Source: a virus
Direction: 5' to 3' (one strand)
Virus record (IMG/VR): IMGVR_UViG_3300042946_001446
Location: 1 to 25,089 of that record
Length of the DNA stretch: 25,089 nt
The position numbers and the translations under genes are program-made. The notes under the pieces were generated by a model. The model saw only the letters and a program-made list of their open reading frames with translations. It was not told where the DNA came from and made no database searches. Shown piece after piece: positions 21,170 through 25,089 of this stretch (its first letter is position 1; the number at the start of each line of letters is the position of its first letter).

Positions 21170-22078
21170 ATGGAAATCACGACCCACTCACTGGCCAGCG
21201 TCAAGCGCGGCCTCCAGCGCATCTTCGACAACGCCTACCAGGGCGTCGCGGAAATGTGGTGGAAGATGCTCGCCCTCGAGTCCACCTCGACCGGCGCGGA
21301 AGAGGAATACCACTGGCTCGGCGCCGTCCCGGGGCTCAAGGAGCTGACGGGCGAGATCTCGATCCAGAACCTTCTCCGCCACGGGTTCACCATCAAGAAC
21401 AAGGAGTGGGAGAGCACCGTCGGCATCAAGCGCAAGGACCTCGAGCGCGACCGCCTCGGTGTTTACAGCCCGCTCGTGGCCTCGATGGCTGAAGCTGCTG
21501 CCTACCAGCCCGGCGAGCTGATCGCCGAGCTGCTCACCGGCGGCTTCACCAACACGGACTACACCGGCTCCGCGTTCTTCCACACTTCGAAGAAGGCCCA
21601 CGCCAAGGCTGCGGCCTTCAGCAACAAGGGCACGAAGAAGCTCAGCCAGGCGAACTTCCGCACCGGCCGCGCCAGCCTGCGCAGCCGTTTCAACGGCGAA
21701 GGCCGCGCGATGCGCCTGGGCAAGGACCTTGTGCTCATCGTGAGCCCGACCTACGAGGCCACCGCGCTCGAGATCACCACGGCCGAGAAGATCGGGAACA
21801 ACACGAACGTGGACCGCGGCACCGCCCGCACCCTCGTGCTGCCCGAGCTGCTCGCCCTGGACGCCGAGCACAACTGGTTCCTCGTCGAGGCCGGCTCGAC
21901 CATGAAGCCCTTCATCTTCCAAAAGGAGCTGGCCCCGCAGACCGCCATGGTCACCAACCCCGACGACTCCCACGTCGTGACCAAGCAGGAGTTCCTCTTC
22001 CAGGTCTACGCCCGCCACAACGCTGGCTACGGCCTGCCGGAGCTGGCCTACGGCTCGACCGGGGCGGACGTTGCCTAA
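21170..22078 (+). CDS. Mu T-type major capsid protein
   Basis: A 302-residue protein, close to the Mu T length. Conserved blocks: ASVKRGLQRIFDNAYQGVAE at the N-terminus, KELTGEISIQNLLRHGFTIK, then WESTVGIKRKDLERDRLGVY, LLTGGFTNTDYTGSAFFHTS, and a C-terminal FLFQVYARHNAGYGLPELAY. The start has no SD but is preceded by CACACCACACACCATGG, almost the leader found before the holin and the 14928 gene. A hairpin terminator follows. Confidence 0.95.
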   Translation: MEITTHSLASVKRGLQRIFDNAYQGVAEMWWKMLALESTSTGAEEEYHWLGAVPGLKELTGEISIQNLLRHGFTIKNKEWESTVGIKRKDLERDRLGVYSPLVASMAEAAAYQPGELIAELLTGGFTNTDYTGSAFFHTSKKAHAKAAAFSNKGTKKLSQANFRTGRASLRSRFNGEGRAMRLGKDLVLIVSPTYEATALEITTAEKIGNNTNVDRGTARTLVLPELLALDAEHNWFLVEAGSTMKPFIFQKELAPQTAMVTNPDDSHVVTKQEFLFQVYARHNAGYGLPELAYGSTGADVA

Positions 22079-22097
22079 GTCTTCGACTCCACCGCAT

Positions 22098-22140
22098 GAG
22101 GCGCGTCTGGCCCTTCCGCCGGGCGCGCCTCTTCTTCTTA
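22098..22140 (+). terminator. Intrinsic terminator after the major capsid gene
   Basis: GAGGCGCG (22098-22105) and CGCGCCTC (22124-22131) form a perfect 8-bp stem with a GC-rich 18-base loop. The tract TCTTCTTCTTA follows at 22130-22140. Placed 20 bp after the capsid stop, it could limit read-through so that capsid protein exceeds connector proteins. Confidence 0.6.
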
Positions 22141-22147
22141 TCCCGAC

Positions 22148-22396
22148 ATGAGCGACCAACCGCGAGACGAGATCGGACGATGGGCAGCCACCGCCGGAGC
22201 CCGTGTTTCAGGTAAGGCGAAGAAGATGAACATCTCGGATGCCGTCCGGGGTCTGCAAAAGAAGGGCTGGGGCTTGGGCAAGGCCCTCCCATGGACGCCC
22301 GGAGACAAGGAGACGATCTACGAGGTCCACAACTTCAAGACGGGTGAGAAACTCACCAAGTCAGCCCGGGAAATCTCAGCCTTTGTGTCCGCATGA
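22148..22396 (+). CDS. Small hypothetical structural-module protein
   Basis: An 82-residue basic protein (SDQPRDEIGRWAATAGARVS, KKMNISDAVRGLQKKGWGLG, then YEVHNFKTGEKLTKSAREIS). The 'RDE.GRWA' start is common in small capsid-module proteins, but the family is not known to me. The stop overlaps the gp36-like start (ATGA). Confidence 0.62.
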   Translation: MSDQPRDEIGRWAATAGARVSGKAKKMNISDAVRGLQKKGWGLGKALPWTPGDKETIYEVHNFKTGEKLTKSAREISAFVSA

Positions 22397-22806
22397 GCTA
22401 CTTCGCACTCTCCGACCTCGAAGCCCTCATCCCGGGCGACTTCCTCACTCAGGCGCTGGACGATGACGGCGACGGAGTGGCCGATGCCTGGCAGATCGTC
22501 CAGACGGCCGCCTGCCGCGAGGTGGACGCCATTCTGGGCGTCCGCTACGCCGTCCCGCTGCCCGCACCCTACCCGGCCGTGGCGGTCCATGCTGCGGTCA
22601 CCCTGGCCGCGGAGGCTTGCTATTTGCGGCGGGGCATGACGGACGAGAAGAACCCCTTCAGCAAGTCCGCCGACGCCGTCCGAAAGCAGCTCCGCGAGAT
22701 CGCCGCGGGCGCTCTGCCGCTGGATCCGCAGATCGGCCGCGTGCGGCCTTCCGGCACGCTGATCAGCGAGCCCAGCCGCACTGCCGGCGACCGCCTGAGC
22801 GTATGA
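22393..22806 (+). CDS. Mu gp36-type head-tail connector (DUF1320)
   Basis: This 137-residue protein matches DUF1320: FALSDLEALIPGDFLTQALD at the start, WQIVQTAACREVDAILGVRY, then AVPLPAPYPAVAVHAAVTLA and ACYLRRGM. These proteins form the ring below the portal. The tail (RPSGTLISEPSRTAGDRLSV) is typical too. It is coupled to neighbours by ATGA at both ends. Confidence 0.88.
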   Translation: MSYFALSDLEALIPGDFLTQALDDDGDGVADAWQIVQTAACREVDAILGVRYAVPLPAPYPAVAVHAAVTLAAEACYLRRGMTDEKNPFSKSADAVRKQLREIAAGALPLDPQIGRVRPSGTLISEPSRTAGDRLSV

Positions 22807-23342
22807 TCTTCCCGCCGGAGCCGGGTTCGGGTGACCGCATCCTGGTCTGGGCCCGGGAGGTGCAGCGGGCGCTGCGGGAGTTTGACCGCCGCCTCAACAG
22901 CATGCTCCCCGCGCGCCCTCGCCGACGCACGGAGGTGCCCACGGGCGAGGTGCGCCCGTTCGGCCTGAGTATCGTCCTGGAAGACGACGAGCCCATGGTG
23001 CGGGTGCGGGCCTCGACGCTGGCCGGAGGCTCGGCCACGGATCTCGGCTTCGCCTCTGCCGATTCCCCACCGTATCTGCTGCCAGCCTCGGCCGGGGTCG
23101 TGCAGGGCGGTATCACCATCGACGCCAACGGCGGCGTGACCTCCCGCTGGATCGAGATCGTGGCCGAGCTGAGCGCCGACACGGAGGACACCTTCCACGT
23201 GGAGATCGGCACGGTGGCCGAACTGGACGAAGGCTGGCGCGCGAACAACTCCCGCTACGGCCCCATCGACGTCCAGATCTGCCGCGATTGGTTCGCCAAC
23301 CCGCCCCGCTACGGGGTGACCTTTATCGGTTCCGAGGCATGA
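22803..23342 (+). CDS. Hypothetical virion protein, 179 residues
   Basis: N-terminal helix (ILVWAREVQRALREFDRRLN) followed by a basic linker and a beta-rich C-terminal part (RPFGLSIVLEDDEPMVRVRA; GGITIDANGGVTSRWIEIVA; FHVEIGTVAELDEGWRANNS). The helix resembles the multimerisation or anchoring helices of tail and connector proteins. I see no named family. ATGA overlaps with both neighbours. Confidence 0.65.
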   Translation: MIFPPEPGSGDRILVWAREVQRALREFDRRLNSMLPARPRRRTEVPTGEVRPFGLSIVLEDDEPMVRVRASTLAGGSATDLGFASADSPPYLLPASAGVVQGGITIDANGGVTSRWIEIVAELSADTEDTFHVEIGTVAELDEGWRANNSRYGPIDVQICRDWFANPPRYGVTFIGSEA

Positions 23343-24280
23343 GCGCTTGCGATTGCTGCAATGAGATGGAGTGCTTGCAGCCGACCATCGAGGTCAATCA
23401 GGCGGCTGGCGCGTTGGGCAAGTGTGGCCACCTCCACGAGGGGCGCTACTACCTGAAGCGGATCACAGAAGTGCTCATTGACTACGGACCAAGCGAGGAG
23501 GCGTTTTTCGAGTGCGGCGATGATCCGGCGCTGATCACCATTTACTCGCTCTCGACCAAGACCGAGGAGTTCACCTTCGACGAAGAAGCTCTGGCGTGCG
23601 CGGGGCCGACCGTTGTTTACGAGGGCACCCGCTCCAGCTCCATCGTCTGCCAGGGGCCGACCTGGACCTGGTCGGAGTCGCTGTCCGCCACCCAGAACGC
23701 GGACGGCTCCTGGAGTGGGGACATCTTTCTGGGAGGGCAGACGCCGACAACGACCATCACGCACGAGGACGAATACACGACGGCTCAGCTCCTCGAGCGG
23801 GCCGAGCAGCTTGAGCTGTCCTTCGATCCCGAGGGCTGGGCGGGAGTCCTCGACGGGTCCACGATCGCATCGCGCTCCCTGGCGCCCGGCGGCAACTCGA
23901 TCTATCTGGAGCGGGCCAAGTTTCGCTTCAAACACCGGCCCACGGCTTCGTGCTACCTCAAGGTGTGGGTGCTGCTGATCTTCACGCCGGAGGAGGGCGA
24001 TCCGGTCGAGGAGCGGGTGGAGTATGAGTGGACGGGCACCGGCCGCCCTTGCGTGCCGGACTCGGCTGCCAGCATCGACGGCGAGGACAACCTGATCACC
24101 AGCACGGAGTTCGACGTCGCCCTGCCCACGGAGAACGGAACGATGTCGATCTGGCTGCTCAAGTGGTCCTGCCTCCCGGGCTACGTGCCGGACGATCCAG
24201 ATCTGGAGACTTTCTTCCGCCCGTCGCCGGATTGCCGTCCGAACGGCTTCCCCTACATGGGCACAGAGCTGGCCTGCTGA
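23339..24280 (+). CDS. Cys-rich hypothetical virion protein, 313 residues
   Basis: This protein contains 13 Cys, four of them in the first 12 residues (SACDCCNEMEC), a metal-binding-like knot. The rest is rich in Trp, Tyr and Thr and looks beta-structured (FLGGQTPTTTITHEDEYTTA; NSIYLERAKFRFKHRPTASC; CYLKVWVLLIFTPEEGD), typical of receptor-binding or baseplate proteins. The start at 23339 overlaps the preceding stop; upstream in-frame starts are less likely. Family not recognised. Confidence 0.65.
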   Translation: MSACDCCNEMECLQPTIEVNQAAGALGKCGHLHEGRYYLKRITEVLIDYGPSEEAFFECGDDPALITIYSLSTKTEEFTFDEEALACAGPTVVYEGTRSSSIVCQGPTWTWSESLSATQNADGSWSGDIFLGGQTPTTTITHEDEYTTAQLLERAEQLELSFDPEGWAGVLDGSTIASRSLAPGGNSIYLERAKFRFKHRPTASCYLKVWVLLIFTPEEGDPVEERVEYEWTGTGRPCVPDSAASIDGEDNLITSTEFDVALPTENGTMSIWLLKWSCLPGYVPDDPDLETFFRPSPDCRPNGFPYMGTELAC

Positions 24281-24281
24281 G

Positions 24282-24731
24282 ATGATGCCGCCGGCCGTCC
24301 TCCAGGTGCGTTTGCGCCTGTGTGCTCTCTGCGCGGATCTCGCGCCCGATCCCTGCGCGGTGTGCCGTCATGGCCGCTGGCCGGCGTGGGAGCCCTGCGA
24401 GCCCGGCAGCCGCCCGCTGGCGGCCCTGCAGGCTGCGAGTCCGCCCGCCGCATCCCCGAGGCCGCCAGACGGCCCCGGCACGCGCCTGACGGCCCTGCTG
24501 AGCCGCCTTGGCCTGCGCGCGGCGGTCGGGTGCCGCTGCAAATCCCGGGCGGCTGAGATGGACCGGCTCGGCCCGGATTGGTGCGAGCAGAACATCGACG
24601 AGATCGTGGCCTGGCTGCGCGAGGAGGCGAAAGCCCGGCGACTGCCTTTCTTGGCCCCCGCGGCGCGTCTGCTGGTGCGCGTGGCCATCGCCCAGGCCCG
24701 CCGAAACGCGCACCCCGCGCAGGGCCGATAG
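24282..24731 (+). CDS. Zinc-ribbon hypothetical protein of the virion module
   Basis: This 149-residue protein has a CxxC-x7-CxxC zinc ribbon at residues 14-28 (CALCADLAPDPCAVC), a Pro/Ala linker and a C-terminal domain with GCRCKSRAAEMDRLGPDWCE followed by NIDEIVAWLREEAKARRLPF. The last part resembles the small Cys-containing proteins next to tail-fibre genes in many phages, whose role is unknown. It starts one base after the preceding stop. Confidence 0.65.
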   Translation: MMPPAVLQVRLRLCALCADLAPDPCAVCRHGRWPAWEPCEPGSRPLAALQAASPPAASPRPPDGPGTRLTALLSRLGLRAAVGCRCKSRAAEMDRLGPDWCEQNIDEIVAWLREEAKARRLPFLAPAARLLVRVAIAQARRNAHPAQGR

Positions 24732-24769
24732 CGGCCGGCACCACGCTGACCGAGGATGCGGCTTTCTCG

Positions 24770-25089
24770 ATGGACTTCTTCATCCACGTCCCCACTGGCA
24801 CTCTCCTGGCTACGCGCACGTCGCTTACCCCGCTGGCCGATCTGTCCATCGCCCAGCGCAACGAGATCGCCGTGCGGGTCTGGTTCCTCGGCAACGGCCC
24901 GGACGTGGCCACGCCGGTGCAGGTGCAGGCCATCCCCGACCCTTACACGACCATCGTCCTCTCGGCCCGGCCGAACGACGACCTCGACGAGGAGTCGCTG
25001 GTCTTCCAGCTCGACGAGCTGACGGAGACCGGCACGGGCAACGAGCTGCACTACGAAGGCACGCTCAACACCCGCACGGCCGCCGCCGG
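24770..25089 (+). CDS. Hypothetical virion protein, cut by the right window edge
   Basis: An open frame runs from ATG 24770 to the end: MDFFIHVPTGTLLATRTSLT, then SIAQRNEIAVRVWFLGNGPD and PYTTIVLSARPNDDLDEESL. Beta-rich with ordinary amino-acid use, it fits a tail-fibre or baseplate protein. The frame stays open upstream (GTTLTEDAAFS), so a non-ATG start slightly earlier is possible. The competing reading starting at 24756 is Ser/Arg-rich and is a shadow. Confidence 0.65.
   Translation, partial: MDFFIHVPTGTLLATRTSLTPLADLSIAQRNEIAVRVWFLGNGPDVATPVQVQAIPDPYTTIVLSARPNDDLDEESLVFQLDELTETGTGNELHYEGTLNTRTAAA

Noticed and set aside
1-25089. CRISPR array, tRNA or rRNA genes, phage att/end sequences
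   Set aside because: No regularly spaced repeats, no tRNA-like cloverleaf or rRNA stretch was seen, and both phage ends appear to lie outside the window.

Overview
The window is an internal piece of a Mu-like transposable phage or prophage with high GC (about two thirds G+C by eye). The core is unmistakable: a Mu A-type DDE transposase, a Mu B-type AAA+ ATPase, a DUF935 portal, Mu F, G and I-type head genes, a Mu T-type major capsid protein and a DUF1320 (gp36-type) connector. The host is probably a member of Verrucomicrobiota. This is inferred from a secreted protein (8231-8863) with the 'LPDGTVLKDVKV...HSEGLASV' pattern I associate with that phylum, from palindromic repeats of a kind I recall there, and from frequent starts without Shine-Dalgarno (SD) sites. 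Neither phage end is visible: the portal runs off the left edge and a structural gene off the right edge.

The genome is organised as two divergent arms around a repressor/Ner-like switch at about 9.25-9.35 kb, where a cluster of GAACG-N4-CGTTC dyads looks like an operator array. The leftward arm (9324 to 1) holds an XRE repressor, a secreted protein, two unknown proteins, a G-type morphogenesis protein, the tape measure, a membrane/coiled-coil protein, a winged-helix protein, a holin-like protein, a YkuD-like lysis enzyme, the small terminase, a large terminase split into separate ATPase and nuclease genes, and the portal. Most of these genes overlap or are separated by only a few bases.

The rightward arm (9336 to 25089) starts with an early module: a Ner-like protein, two small proteins, a ParB-like protein, transposase A, ATPase B, an AP2-like protein and a string of small regulatory or unknown genes. 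One unrelated gene (10046-10534) lies antisense within this module. A less GC-rich insert at 17.3-18.1 kb carries a Lar-like zinc-ribbon protein and a frameshifted small ORF. The head module follows (F, a second G, I with a likely internal scaffold start, decoration protein, T). After a terminator hairpin come the connector and virion genes, including a Cys-rich protein.

Most unusual points: the large terminase is naturally split at the ATPase/nuclease boundary with a translationally coupled GTGA junction; there are two G-type paralogues on opposite arms; packaging, lysis and tail genes lie downstream of the lysogeny repressor; palindromic repeats sit in frame at the ends of three early genes; the transposase has Glu where the second catalytic Asp is expected; and a near-identical CA-rich leader without SD precedes the capsid, holin and one early gene.
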